Shown here: piece by piece, positions 55,201 to 64,000 of the stretch
Layout: every line of letters begins with the position of its first letter
Position numbering within the stretch: position 1 is the stretch's first letter
Assembly (NCBI RefSeq): GCF_032118995.1
Contig: NC_092662.1
Coordinates: 2,790,001-2,854,000, forward strand
DNA: 64,000 nucleotides
Reading direction: 5' to 3'
Source of the DNA: Asterias amurensis
Taxonomy: Eukaryota; Echinodermata; Asteroidea; Forcipulatida; Asteriidae
Made by a program: the position numbers and the translations under genes
Notes under the pieces: model-generated
The model's database searches: none
What the model was told of the DNA's origin: nothing
The model's input: the letters and a program-made list of their open reading frames with translations, nothing else

Positions 55201-58200
55201 AAGAAAAATTACACTTATAAAAAATTCCTTTCAATTTAACTTGCGATACTCTACCAACTGAGATCACTAGCCATTATGTCTGTGGTCTATCTACATCTAT
55301 TCTGCTACATGTCTAAGCCGGTTAAGCTTCTAGATGGTGGACGGCTTTGGGTGCCAAAATAAACACAGGGTGCAAGTAAAAGCAGCAAGCTGGGTTCCTA
55401 CTGCTCAAGAAAGTCTTGAAGAAGCTTGGTGCGAGGAAAGAAGCTGTGGGAGTCTCTCAAATGGTCTCCCTGGTTTGTCAATATCTTTGCTTAGTCTTGG
55501 TGTGTTTGGTCTATACATACCTAGTCATGACACTAGTGTGAGTTCTACTGTCCATCTTGCAGGCCAGGAGGAGGGCGTGGCCCCAAAGCCCCGCCTTGAT
55601 TGCTGCCTCAAGTGCATCCTGCGAGGGATTAACAAAGCAAAAAGTTGCTTTAGTACTACATGTATATACATACAATATGTACAAAAAAAATTAAACTCAC
55701 TTATTTCTAAATTTTGAAGTGGCTAGTTAGATGTGTTTCTTTGCAAATATCTTTCACAAAAATGTTTGTTTGGCAAAGATAAACATGTTGTTGTTTTTTT
55801 GCACATGGGGGGGTATCAAACACAGTGGCATTTTACCCATTTTAAATGCGAGGTAAGAGGTTTGTCATTTTGTTTTAATTTTCACCGGGCCTCTATCTTT
55901 TGAAAAAAATGGTTGCATCACAAAACTAAGTTTAACCTTGGAGCCTGTCTGTAACACACAACAAAATTCATGTGTAACCAAACAAGTTACTAATACATTG
56001 ATTGAGCTTTCACATAAGGCAGTCAGTGCATATTCATAAGAAGGCTACAGCCACAGCTGTGAGTGTTATGCAACAGGTGAAAGCAATTACCGTCTACAAA
56101 ATAATTACATTTTGTAGTCGGAAAAAATCTGTATGGTTAACTGTCACACACTCCCAACGATTAGAGAGTCAATTTTTAAAATGCAATCGGCAGACGAAAC
56201 TAATGATATTCTACAGGGTTGGTAGAACAGAAAAAAATGGTTGCAGACAAAATTTTTTGACCATATACATGAAATAACAAACCTGTGAACATTAAGGCTT
56301 AATCTGTTGTTTTAGTAAAAAAAAACATGTACAATTTCCAGTATATAAACATACTGTCCTTAAAGACACTGGACACTATAGGTAATTGTCAAAGACCAGT
56401 CTCCTCACTTGGTGTATCTCAACATATGCATAATATAACAAACCAGTGAAAATTTGAGCTCAATCGGTCATTGAAGTTGCGAGGTAATAATGAAAGAAAA
56501 AACACCCTTGTCACACAAAGTTTCGTGCTTTCAGATGCTTGATTTTTTAGACCTCAAATTCTAAATCTGAGGTCTCAAAATAAAATTCGTAGAAAATGAC
56601 TTCTTGGTCGAAAAAATATGTTACTTCAGAGGGAGCCATTTCTCACAGTGTTTTATACTATCAAAAGCTCCCCATTACTTGTTACCAAATAAGGTTTTAT
56701 GCTAATAATTATTTTGAGTTATAACCAATAGTTTCCACCGCCTTTAATTTTGGTTTTAACAACTGTAATTAGTTTTTTATTTTTTTTTATTTTTAAATGG
56801 AGTGAGTTCTTAAAGTGGTCTTAATGTTCCCAATAGCATTCTCTAGTCATTGTTAGGTGAGTGAAGAGTGGGAGACATGTTTGCCTATTTATAGGCAAAA
56901 TCTACACAGCGAAGTGGATCTACACGTGGTACTACCACAAACTGAATATACATGGATACCTCACCATGTAATGCCATAAAACCCACATACTGTGAAGTGC
57001 TGTCACAAATCGGTTTAAAGCTCTGTTAAACAAGACAATTTGATACAAGCAACCAGTTCCAGGCAAACTCCAAGAAGAGAATCCATTAACATTTGAATGT
57101 TCACATACTATACTTGGGTATCGTAAGACATTGTTTGCAAAATGACTCGTGTACTACCAAAGTGGTCGTGTGGCATGCAGTGCAGTTGGTTGCCTCCGGG
57201 CTGCCTGTCAAAGTTTCCTTGTGTGATAAGGCCCTAAGCGTAAGAAAAATAATAAATCGTTCTCCCCATTGCAACTATTATAACAATTAATGTTCTTCCA
57301 CTTATTTCAAAAACGTACCTTCTTACGTCCAAACAACAGTAGCTCTCTAAACCTACTAGTGTCGGCCTCCACGTCCCTCAAATGAGGCTTCTTCTGCACT
57401 ACGACCTCTGAACTCTGACCCTCAGTGCTAGTCTCCTCTCCAGCCGCAGCATCCTCTTCAGTCTTGGGGTCTGGTGGGGTTATGGAGGAGGACACCATGG
57501 GGTGGTTCTTCAGAAGGAGTTCCGAAATGTCAGTTTCCATGATTGACTTTGGGGGGAAGAAAATAGACATATATTTCAATGTTTTACTATGAATTTTATG
57601 TTTGCCATAAACTATGTTAGACTGTAGTATTTGAGAAAATATAGTTAGCTGTTGCAGTACTACAAACAAGCTAGTGCAGCCAATTTCACAAAACGCTAGG
57701 ACTAATCCTATCTCAAATTAGGACGAGTAACCCGTCCCAACTTTCAATGCGTCCCATGCCTTTTGATACGGATCTTAACTCGTCCTAAAAGTTAATCCTA
57801 AGTTAGGAAGAGTATGGTGAAATCGACGGCTGGATATATCACATAGATGCTCAAATAGAGATCTCAACAAAGACATCTTCCTTCGTCTACCTCTTGCTTC
57901 CTTTTTGTTGTGCCAAGACCTTGGTTTTCAACTTTTCAATAGAGATCGTTCTTTGTATAAATGGCCCTAAAGGATGACATAGACTTACTGTACAAATAAG
58001 AAATGCCAGCTCAATCACCTCATTCAATACACTCCTTACAGCTCAAATGTTCCAGCAGGCTTACTAACAATTCAACTGTGCCTCGGTGCCTTAGAGCAAA
58101 CTTTTTATATAGGCCATCTTTTGACCCAATTCAGCTGACGTCATCATCAGAATAATCTTTGATGCGCCATTTTGATGGTCAATGTCACTGTGCTTTATAC

Positions 58201-61200
58201 AGTGAAGTGTGTATATTAAGGCAAAGCGGCATTAACACAGAAACCTATTGACCACCAAAGTGGTGAGCGTGGCACAGTCACCGCGTGTGAAGTGCGTGCA
58301 AGGGGTCAATAACTGACTTTTGTACTTGATTGATGGATTGGTTGATTGAGTGAGCAGGCATGCAACTGCCCGTTGAAAAAAAAGAGGAAAATTTTCAAAG
58401 GCACAACGTAAGTGCGGAGCGAGGCAGCCGAAACGCCACGGGACATGATACCCACAATGGTACCCTAGAAAATGTTGAGGTTTATTATGCTCTTAGGTGC
58501 ATTGTTAGGATGTACTGGGCTTATTTTACATGATTTTAGTTGTACACTGTTGTTGCCAGTCTAAAAAAAAAAAGTTTTTTTATTTTTCTTTCACGTAAAA
58601 AAAAAAAAAGAAAACGCGGAATTCCGCAGAAACGAGGCAGAGTTGCATGCCTGAGTGAGTGAGTACATACCCCGTTCTGTCGACAGAGTAGAACCATGAG
58701 TTCCCATAGTAGAGCCGCTGACTCTCTATCCATCATCTCTGTACTCTCACTGCATGCTGCGGACTTCTGCTGGGAGAATCTGAGCACATCACCCTTATGG
58801 GTTTCCCCTCTGCAAATAGAAATACAAAAACGATTGACCAGAAATTGACCCTCAACGTTTTGTTTTTTTCGGACACGTTTATTTAAAAATCCCGCTCTAG
58901 TCAATTCTTTGTTCAACCCCAAAAATCATTTCAAAATTTACCCAGTCAGTTTCCCTTGTGGTTTATATTGATATTTAAAAAACTCAACAAATTTATGACA
59001 GTAAAATCTTACTTGATAAAAGCACTGCAGCTATTGATGTGTAACATTTTGAGAAATGATTCCTTTCTAATGAATGGGATTTTAGAGCAAGGATAAAAAA
59101 AAAAAAAAAGGGTTCAGGAGCAGTCTAATTTCAAACTTACCGTATAAGAGGCCCGGGGAATGCTCGCATTTCTTCAGTCTCTGGGGTGTGTTCCAGCATG
59201 GTCTGTTATAAAAGAAAACAACTTATTTTTTTTGAGGAAAAACTCAAACTACATTTCAAGTCCGTCTCCTTAGAAGCCTTTTGCAAGTTTTTAATTATTT
59301 TATTAATTTATTTATATGATTATAAATCCAACAGTACAGTAATAGTGTCAACAAGAACAAATGGTCAGTTTTAGATGGTGGAGGAAAACCCCAATGGGAA
59401 AACCCAAAACAGTCGGTTGGACCGGAAACCAAATCCACATGTAAAATGAAAAAGGCTTTTCCCTCTCGAAGATGAAATTCCAGGCCTGGTAGTAATCCTG
59501 GCCAATCCTTGCCCAGAGCTGTGTAAAGTTGGATTTAGGGATAAAGGCCCGGTCCCACTGCAGCGATAACAAGAACGATAATGATAACGACGCCAAGAGA
59601 ACGCATTCTATTGGTTGAATGGGCGTGTGCGTATTCTGCGTGGAGCAATTCAACCAATAGAACGCGTTATCTTGGCGATCGTTATCGTTCTCGTTATCGC
59701 TGCAGTGGGACCGGGCCTTTAAGTTCTGATTTAATTTGTTTTTAATTATCTTGTCAAGCTGAGACACTCAGTTACGAGTAAGAAAATGTGAGAAAAAAAA
59801 TGACTACTATACCTCTACGCTATGTATTTCCACAGTGGCTGGCATTCCCTCTAGCGGCATGTTAGGTAGTACCTTGATGAGGTGGCCACCAGGGCTGAAT
59901 CGAGCTATAACATGAGGGAGAGTGAACTTCGCTGGTGTCATGCGCTCTGGTGGTGGCGGTGTGGCTGTGTAGAAATATAACAGTTTCAATTTCAGAAGTG
60001 ATGCGCCATAACTAACAAGTAGCTTCTCGAGTCTCAATGGAATTAGGGGCCGGGGGATGATTTCACAAAGGTAGTCCTAACTGAAGACTAGTCCTAGGTA
60101 ATGCTAAGAGATAGGACCAGTCCTAAGTTAGGATGAGTTACTGGTCCTAACTTAGGACCAGTCCTATCTCTTAGCATTGCTTAGGACTAGTCCTAAGTTA
60201 GGACTACCTTTGTGAAGTCCACCCCTGGTCAAACTAGATATAAATTCCTCTGAAAGACTGAGCTATACAGTAGTCAAAAGTCAATTATTTGCAGAGCTTC
60301 TCACTGCAACTTCTTAATCTTAAGGCATTCCAGCTGGATTTTGGTAAGGCTTGAATACCAGACAGGGAAAGCATTATCAATGGTAGACTTTGGATTGGTA
60401 GATGGCAGCAAACTTGTTTTGTAAATTTTTTTTGTGGCATTGTTTACGTAGTTCTGAGCATGCGCACATTACCAGAACAATGGAAAAAATTTACAAAAAG
60501 AGATTTTACCTGGTAGGTCTGCTGCCACCAAACGCCATATTGTAATCTCATACATAATAACGTAAATACCTACCTTGTTTGACCTCCTGATATGAGCTGT
60601 CCGTCCCATAGCCGTAGTTATAGGAGCTACCATACTGATCTTGATATGTCGTCGCTGCCACACTGCTATTATTAGCCTGGTCGGTGTAGTCACTAGAGAA
60701 TATACTGCTCTGGTCTGCATTGTACTTCTCGGGTGTGTCCCCTCCTTGGTGATGGAAACCCGAGGAAAATCTGCGGAAAATATTATTTTATATCAATCAT
60801 AAGCCACAAGGGAAACTGACTGGGTAATAAATCGCAAATGATTTTGGGAAAGTTGAAAGAAGATGGACTAGACCACGACTTGATTCAATGACCGCGATTA
60901 ACATAATCGGCGCTCTACCAACTAAGCTATCTAGCACTACGTGGCAGTCTCCCTATATTTTTGACAATATCTTGTTCAAGGCGCCACTCTGAAGCCACAC
61001 GAGCAAAGATGTTGACAAATTAGGGAGAGAACACTTCCTAAAATAACGGCACAAGAAAAACCCCATATTCTTCATCTAAGTCACTTAACAGCGGCAAGCC
61101 ACCAACCCGATCATTACCACGCAGTAAAGACCAGCTCCCACACTGTAATTCCCCCAATTGAAAGACCGTTGGCCTTGACACCACCTTTGACCTTTCTTAC

Positions 61201-63288
61201 CCTGTATCTGATTGGTCCGCCTGAGCACTCCGCGTATCGACCGGCCACTGCTGCTCAGGCGCCGACGTGTTTTGTCGATTGTCATCGTCAGTTCTCTCGC
61301 GGTAATACTGGTTTTGTCTCTCCCAGTTCTGGTAACGTTCGTCGTAACTACGGTTGCTACGATCATCGTAACTACGGTTGCTACGCTGGTCGTAGCTCTG
61401 GCTGGTGTAGTAGCCTCTCTTCGCCCAGTATTCTTGAGTTTGTCTGTCGTACGGTCGACCATAAGCATCATAGCCTGGGGTAGAGGGAATTAGTGTACGT
61501 TATGAGATTGTTTATTTTCTGTGTATCTTTAATCTCAGGAAGAGGAAGTGGTTTTGATGATAAGAGGACCAGTTGGGGGAAAACAGGAAATACATCCTTT
61601 CTGACAGTTACTCTTTTTAAAACCATTTAAACAACAGCTTGGTGGGCTTAAAGTTATAAACTTGTTTAACCAACTATTTTCTTTAGAGCCCATCAGGATA
61701 AAAGTGGTTTAGTGGTTGAATAAGGAAGCCGTTCAAAACTTTTAGCACACTCTTGTTCCTATGAAAGCATTGAACAAGACTCACAGGTTAGCCCCAAAAA
61801 GAGAAAAGAACCTTTTCCTAAAATGTTGATGGAACGTACGGATAAAAGACTGTCCCATTCTTAACGGCAAGAGGTATTTCTCCATCGAGAACAATGCAAT
61901 AATTTGTAATAATCCAGCACTCACAACCATCACTCTGAAACTTAAACACATACCCAAACAAAACTGTCGACCAAAAGTTGGCCGGCAGAGTCTTTTCAGA
62001 GGACACACCTTAATAGGGCGAATCCTACGACCTATGAACCCTGACCTTTATAGTAGTCTTGCGCCCTTGGGTCCTTCCTGTCGTAGCCCTTGTAATATTG
62101 ATCGTATCCTTGTCTCGACTTTGACCGCGGTCTGCTCTCCTGTTCAAGGTATGCTCCCTGCCTCGAGGGGTCTTGGTACCCCTGTCGGGATCGAGGTCGC
62201 TCCCCATCTCGTGTCCGCTCCCCTTCGGCGTACCCCTGGCCCTGCCTCGATCGAGGCCGCTCTTGGTTCCCGTAGCCTTGTCTTGAGTAGGATCTCCTGT
62301 TACAAAATGAAGGAAACATTACTTCACAGCATCAGTCTCTTGGTACATGTGAAGTAAAACAGCAATATGCCCATCTTGCGCCTATTAAAACAATTTTCGA
62401 GACCAGATTGGTCCCACAAACATTACTCCAAACAAGTAGGGAAAGCAAAACAAAATTTTTCACTTTTGGTATACCACTGATCCAGTGTTTACCAAGTAGG
62501 TTATCAATGCAGTTCTCAATACACATTGCAATTAACATCATGCAGTTAACGAACAAACAAACTGACTCCGTTCCAGCTGGGGGGGATATTGTTGCCTTCG
62601 GCAAATGATCGGTAGACAGCCATCCGACAGATGTCAGTTTTGCATAATAATTTTTCACTTTTTTTTTTCATTTGGCAATTAGTTTGCCAAAATAATATCA
62701 ATATTATATATTTTTTTTAAAGGGTTTTATATGTTTGGTAGTTTTTCTACAAACGATTGGTGTGGAGCCATCTGAGATTTGTGAGTTTTGCATCCCCCTA
62801 AAAAATGTATAATAATAATAATTTTAAAGAAATTGTATCCGTTTGGTTATGTCAATGCAGGATGAAAAATCTGCTGTTGGAACACACTATCTGAGTGATT
62901 CAAATATTTGGGGATTAAAATTTATAACTTTTTCCATATAACCACAGTTCTTCAAAGTGAAATGTTTCTAAAAATGCATCATACTATCCAAAAGCTGCTG
63001 TAAGTTTTTATTGCAATTAATTTTCAGAGTCATTACCAAACGCAACCAGACCCTTCAAATGCCAACGTTAAGTGTTTAAACACAAGAGTGTACCTACCTA
63101 GCATCGTAGGCCGCGGAGCCTCTGTAGCCGTACCCACTCTGTTGATCGTAAGCTGCAGCATACCTAGCGTAGTGATCATACTGCTGGTTGCGATAATCGG
63201 CATACTGATAACGCGGGTCGTATTGCTGCCTGTTGTAGTAGGGATCGGAACTCCTCCTGTCACCCCACTGACTATTCTGAGGCTGTCC
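42201..63288 (-). CDS. SEC16: SEC16 ER exit-site scaffold (5' end outside the window)
   Basis: A large peripheral ER protein that marks transitional ER sites and organises COPII coat assembly by binding SEC13, SEC23 and SAR1. Twenty-five minus-strand exons, 4074 bp, encode the last 1357 residues and the TAA at 42201-42203, with every junction in phase. Layout: an Arg/Tyr/Gln-rich disordered N-terminal region (about residues 1-304 of the visible part), the central conserved domain (about 305-752) and a Pro/Gln/Ser-rich C-terminal region with a short conserved end. Diagnostic matches to human SEC16A/B include [71 protein letters not shown] and [16 protein letters not shown]. The first exon seen has a proper acceptor (CTGTTTCAG), so upstream exons exist beyond 63310. 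Exons are listed in the three part entries. Whether the animal has one or two SEC16 genes cannot be told here. Confidence 0.95.
42840..43000. repeat. SINE tail fragment in the last SEC16 intron
   Basis: CCCAGGGAGTTGAAATAGTT and a GCGCTATAAGAACCAAGTAT end resemble the 3' part of tRNA SINEs seen elsewhere here (GGCGCTATATAAATTTCCAT at 50.2 kb). No head was found. Confidence 0.5.
43435..43808. mobile_element. Foldback MITE, family B, in the last SEC16 intron
   Basis: TTAA at 43431-43434 and 43809-43812. The tips are AGGAACCTGTTGCCTTGGAT and ATCCAAGGCAACGTGTTCCT. The apex is TGGGAGTCAAATTTTTAAAC. Near full length. Confidence 0.9.
44104..44310. repeat. Hairpin flanked by two inverted tRNA-like heads
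   Basis: The left side reads GCTCTACCCACTGAGCTATC, the reverse complement of a tRNA D-arm/A-box half. A hairpin follows (TTTTGTCAATATCTTTCTTC ... GAACAAAGATATTGACAAAA). Then a forward tRNA-like head (GATAGCTCAGTTGGTCGAGG) with B box (CGGTTCAAATCCCGCTC) and the tail CAGTTTCCCTTGAGGTTTA. The right half is SINE-like. It lies in the last SEC16 intron. No intact tRNA cloverleaf gene is claimed. Confidence 0.65.
44570..45180. repeat. Degenerate minisatellite in the last SEC16 intron
   Basis: About 600 bp is dominated by variants of GAGTGAGTAGCTACAGC, with phrases like AGTGAGTAGCTACAACAAG, GTAGTGAGTAGCTACGATG and GAGTGGCTACAGCGAGTGAG. Units are irregular, about 18-25 bp. No frame is convincing. On the plus strand the unit contains GTGAGT, a donor-like string, but the gene runs on the minus strand. 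Confidence 0.8.
46080..47000. other. SEC16 intron stretch without recognised elements
   Basis: A C-run lies near 46200-46210. An 84-codon plus-strand frame (46574-46828) shows no domain, is antisense to SEC16 and lacks splice context. I leave it uncalled. Confidence 0.35.
47040..47201. repeat. 81-bp direct duplication with octamer-like cores
   Basis: Two copies (about 47040-47120 and 47121-47201) each run GATTTGCATAAAGGTCAATC, ATTTTGCATAAAATNCAAA, CCTCATGTCTNCAT and GTGGCCT. ATTTGCATA and TTTTGCATAAAA resemble POU octamer sites. In a SEC16 intron. Confidence 0.75.
48378..48502. mobile_element. Foldback MITE, family D, in SEC16 intron
   Basis: The ends are GGGTGGAGTTCACAAAGAGT and CAACTCTTTGTGAAATCGAC. 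The inner units are CTAACTTAGGATTAGTC and TTAGGACTAGTCCC. Confidence 0.8.
49207..49362. mobile_element. Foldback MITE, family D, in SEC16 intron
   Basis: The ends are CGTCGATTTCACAAACTTAA and CACTTTGTGAAATCGACCCC. The inside has CTAAGTTAGGATAACTC and CTAACTCGAGATAAG. Confidence 0.8.
50165..50262 (+). repeat. Retroposon tail with ATT microsatellite
   Basis: CAGCGCCCAGGAGCATGTTT, then GGCGCTATATAAATTTCCAT leads into ATT repeated about ten times. This is the typical end of SINE/LINE copies in this DNA. It is adjacent to the SEC16 exon 50295-50348 (33 bp away). Confidence 0.65.
50467..50555. mobile_element. Family A variant fragment
   Basis: TTAA then AGGGAAGGTACACGTTTGGT and AATTGTCAAAGACCAGTCTT. 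It stops soon after GCATCCCAACATAAGC. Confidence 0.6.
50588..50762. mobile_element. Foldback MITE, family F
   Basis: The ends are CCCAGTTCATAATTCCTGCA and GCAGGAAGTATGAACTGGGC. The inside has TTGTGACGTCAAAATC. The related copy at 63571-63746 shares TTCCTGCAAATGCGAATG and GACGTCAAAATTCG. Confidence 0.75.
52483..52725. mobile_element. Foldback MITE, family E, in SEC16 intron
   Basis: GGGCCCAAGTTCATAAAGCC and GGCTTTATGAAATTTGGTCC at the ends. The arms continue TTTGCTTAGCATAAAATTTC and GAAATTTCATGCTAAGCAAA. A cleaner inverted repeat than other family E copies. Confidence 0.8.
53023..53202. repeat. 36-bp satellite, five units, in SEC16 intron
   Basis: Five consecutive units begin ACTGTCTGAAAAATTAGCAC and continue ATTTTAGAAATATTT, with one or two changes each. 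Being 36 bp, the minus-strand frame stays open and yields a repeated [10 protein letters not shown] peptide. I take this as chance because there is no start context or splice site. Confidence 0.9.
53558..53739. mobile_element. Foldback MITE, family E, in SEC16 intron
   Basis: GGGCTCAATTTCATAAAGCT and GGCTTTATGAAATTGTGG at the ends. AAATTTCTTTGCTAAAAGC is inside. Confidence 0.75.
55700..57300. other. Long SEC16 intron
   Basis: Between exons 55521-55618 and 57319-57546. It contains one family A MITE (56364-56743) and a SINE-tail-like piece (CAGTGCAGTTGGTTGCCTCC at about 57176). No extra exon is needed, because the reading phase is 0 on both sides. Confidence 0.55.
56364..56743. mobile_element. 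TTAA MITE, family A, in SEC16 intron
   Basis: TTAA at 56360-56363 and 56744-56747. The ends are AGACACTGGACACTATAGG and CCAATAGTTTCCACCGCCT. The central hairpin has diverged (TTTTAGACCTCAAATTCTAA). Confidence 0.87.
57678..57830. mobile_element. Foldback MITE, family D, in SEC16 intron
   Basis: CCAATTTCACAAAACGCTAG on the left. CTTAACTCGTCCTAAAAGTT and CTAAGTTAGGAAGAG on the right. The right end GGTGAAATCGACGGC is decayed. Confidence 0.7.
57831..58660. other. SEC16 intron, no element identified
   Basis: Contains a run of A/T homopolymers (58560-58610) and CGTAAGTGCGGAGCGAGGCA, a GC-richer patch. No exon is expected, since the flanking exons join in phase. Confidence 0.35.
59544..59719. mobile_element. 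TA-flanked MITE, family C, in SEC16 intron
   Basis: TA on both sides. AAGGCCCGGTCCCACTGCAG and CTGCAGTGGGACCGGGCCTT are perfect inverted tips. The inner part contains GCGATAACAAGAACGATAAT and GTTATCGTTCTCGTTATCG. It looks younger than the copy at 17.1 kb. Confidence 0.9.
60050..60229. mobile_element. Foldback MITE, family D, nearly perfect palindrome
   Basis: Arms from GGGGATGATTTCACAAAGGT to ACCTTTGTGAAGTCCACCCC pair along almost the whole 180 bp (AATGCTAAGAGATAGGACCA with its complement, and so on). It is the best-preserved family D copy here, in the SEC16 intron before exon 59813-59964. Confidence 0.88.
60795..61032 (-). repeat. tRNA-headed SINE joined to a short hairpin
   Basis: On the minus strand: a hairpin (CTCTCCCTAATTTGTCAACA ... 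AATATAGGGAG), then a tRNA-like head (GATAGCTTAGTTGGTAGAGC), a degenerate B-box region and the tail CCCAGTCAGTTTCCCTTGTG. Same architecture as one half of the 44.1 kb composite. Confidence 0.65.
62660..63060. other. SEC16 intron, no element identified
   Basis: AT-rich with AATAATAATAATTTT near 62810. No coding or repeat structure was resolved. Confidence 0.3.
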
Positions 63289-63388
63289 CTGAAACAGAAT
63301 CAGATTTGAATAAATGAATAACAAAAATAATTTAGTTCATCCTGCCCAACCATGAAGCCTGTGGATTTGATTCCCTCAGTACTCAGAA

Positions 63389-63546
63389 CATGGAGTACAA
63401 CGTACTAAGAAAACGGAGTACAATTTACTCAGAAAACGGAGTACAATTTACTCAGAAAACGGAGTACAATTTACTCAGAAAACGGAGTACAATGTACTAA
63501 AAAAACGGAGTACAATGTACTCAAAAAACGGAGTACAATGTACTCT
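63389..63546. repeat. 23-bp satellite with palindromic core, about seven units
   Basis: The unit AAAACGGAGTACAATTTACT plus CAG is repeated. Later units carry the perfect palindrome GAGTACAATGTACTC-like core (GTACAATGTAC). In the SEC16 intron just upstream of the first visible exon. Confidence 0.85.
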
Positions 63547-63570
63547 AACTATACAGCGAATGTTACAAAC

Positions 63571-63746
63571 AGTGTAAAGCCCAGTTTGATACTTCCTGCA
63601 AATGCGAATGCAATATGAATTTTGACGTCGCAACCAATAATTTGTACCAGTTGAAATGTGCTCAACCCCTGCAAAACTTTCAAAGCAAAAACAGAACTGT
63701 GACGTCAAAATTCGTATAGCATTTGCAGGAAGTATGAACCAGGCTT
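63571..63746. mobile_element. Foldback MITE, family F
   Basis: AGCCCAGTTTGATACTTCCT at left and AGGAAGTATGAACCAGGCTT at right. GCAAATGCGAATGCAATATG and CGTATAGCATTTGCAGG are the next paired segments. Confidence 0.78.
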
Positions 63747-63794
63747 CCGGTAAGCACCATAATAAAATAAGCGCAGTCTTTTGACCCCTTACCA

Positions 63795-63970
63795 GGGCTG
63801 TATACTTCGTTTTTGAAAGGGCAAGGGCACCAAGGCATTTTCTCTTTGGCAAAGGGCACCCTATCAGGAAATTGTAAATTTCTACTTGAGCATTTCAAGG
63901 GCACCAAGGCAATGGCAAGGGGCAACGGAGGCAATCGCCTTCGTTGCCTCCGTGAAGTATCAGGCCTGCC
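63795..63970. repeat. Family H-like dispersed repeat at the right edge
   Basis: AAGGGCAAGGGCACCAAGGC and GGGCACCAAGGCAATGGCAA repeat inside it. It ends GTGAAGTATCAGGCCTG. Two minus-strand open frames through it are by-products. Sense or extent beyond the window unknown. Confidence 0.5.
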
Positions 63971-64000
63971 TTACACATCGCAAAGCGCATTGACTTGTGC

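Larger units (their letters stand above)
52869..59964 (-). other. SEC16: SEC16 central conserved domain exons (ACE1 helical unit)
   Basis: Exons 59813-59964, 59141-59202, 58671-58809, 57319-57546, 55521-55618, 55107-55188, 54765-54882, 54376-54487, 53846-54005, 53330-53416 and 52869-52973. The first carries the beta-strand motif [18 protein letters not shown]. From [12 protein letters not shown] onward the helices of the ancestral coatomer element run to [13 protein letters not shown]. By family knowledge this alpha-solenoid binds SEC13 and dimerises. A Glu/Ala/Thr-rich acidic insert ([18 protein letters not shown]) sits in exon 57319-57546, at the place where the human protein also has an acidic linker. 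Confidence 0.92.
60574..63288 (-). other. SEC16: SEC16 N-terminal low-complexity exons
   Basis: Exons 63098-63288, 62046-62296, 61201-61474 and 60574-60770. They encode Tyr/Arg/Gln/Ser-rich sequence with internal repeats: [11 protein letters not shown] and ERPRSRQGY in the second exon, and [18 protein letters not shown] in the third. No folded domain is expected. Such regions in SEC16 are known to be disordered. Exon phases are 2, 1, 2 and 1 at the ends, all matched by the next acceptor. Confidence 0.88.

Noticed and set aside
61169-62357. Plus-strand frames of about 100 codons near 61.2 and 62.0 kb
   Set aside because: They are shadows of the Arg/Tyr-rich SEC16 exons on the other strand, where the splice phase is consistent.
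1-64000. LTR retrotransposons, endogenous retroviruses, Polintons, CRISPR arrays or toxin genes
   Set aside because: I saw no long terminal repeats, no gag/pol, integrase or capsid-like frames, no regular spacer-repeat array and no toxin-like gene. All mobile DNA recognised is MITE, SINE or short LINE fragments.

Overview
This is a stretch of animal nuclear DNA. The genes have short coding exons split by GT-AG introns, the background is AT-rich, and the spacers are full of short inverted-repeat transposons and tRNA-headed SINEs. The protein set is bilaterian, and the repeat landscape (many families of TTAA-flanked foldback MITEs and one recurring fold-back family rich in TTAGGACTAGTCC) resembles an echinoderm, most likely a sea star. 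The organism call is inference from repeat style and gene content. No prokaryotic, viral or organellar features are seen.

Layout. 1-6.7 kb: no recognisable gene; two decayed MITEs and a SINE remnant. 6754-7980 (+): an intronless 408-residue, mostly disordered protein with short coiled coils, not recognised. 8-18.6 kb: a gene-free MITE field, including a nested insertion and three elements stacked end to end. 18710-24078 (-): an eight-exon MVB12 gene (ESCRT-I subunit). 26148-30713 (+): a complete six-exon lysosomal sialidase NEU1 with all expected catalytic residues. 32427-38145 (-): a complete eight-exon GTF3C5 (TFIIIC subunit). 38.2-42.2 kb: a palindrome-rich repeat cluster and MITEs. 42201-63288 (-): 25 exons of SEC16 (ER exit-site scaffold); its 5' end lies beyond the window.

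All exon models were built by hand. I required GT-AG borders, continuous reading phase across every junction and agreement with remembered human family sequences. The four multi-exon models keep phase throughout: MVB12 837 bp, NEU1 1173 bp, GTF3C5 1662 bp, and SEC16 4074 bp within the window.

MVB12 and NEU1 are divergent with about 2.1 kb between start codons, and both act in the endolysosomal system. NEU1 and GTF3C5 converge. SEC16 and GTF3C5 lie on the same strand. There is no evidence of an operon-like system. The most noteworthy signals are transposon-gene contacts (a MITE sitting exactly in the TTAA that contains the NEU1 stop codon, and a MITE about 100 bp past the MVB12 stop), a set of unrelated MITEs that share a TTAA-AGG terminal signature, and several local tandem or palindromic arrays inside introns and near the GTF3C5 start. 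I found no convincing wholly new multi-gene system.
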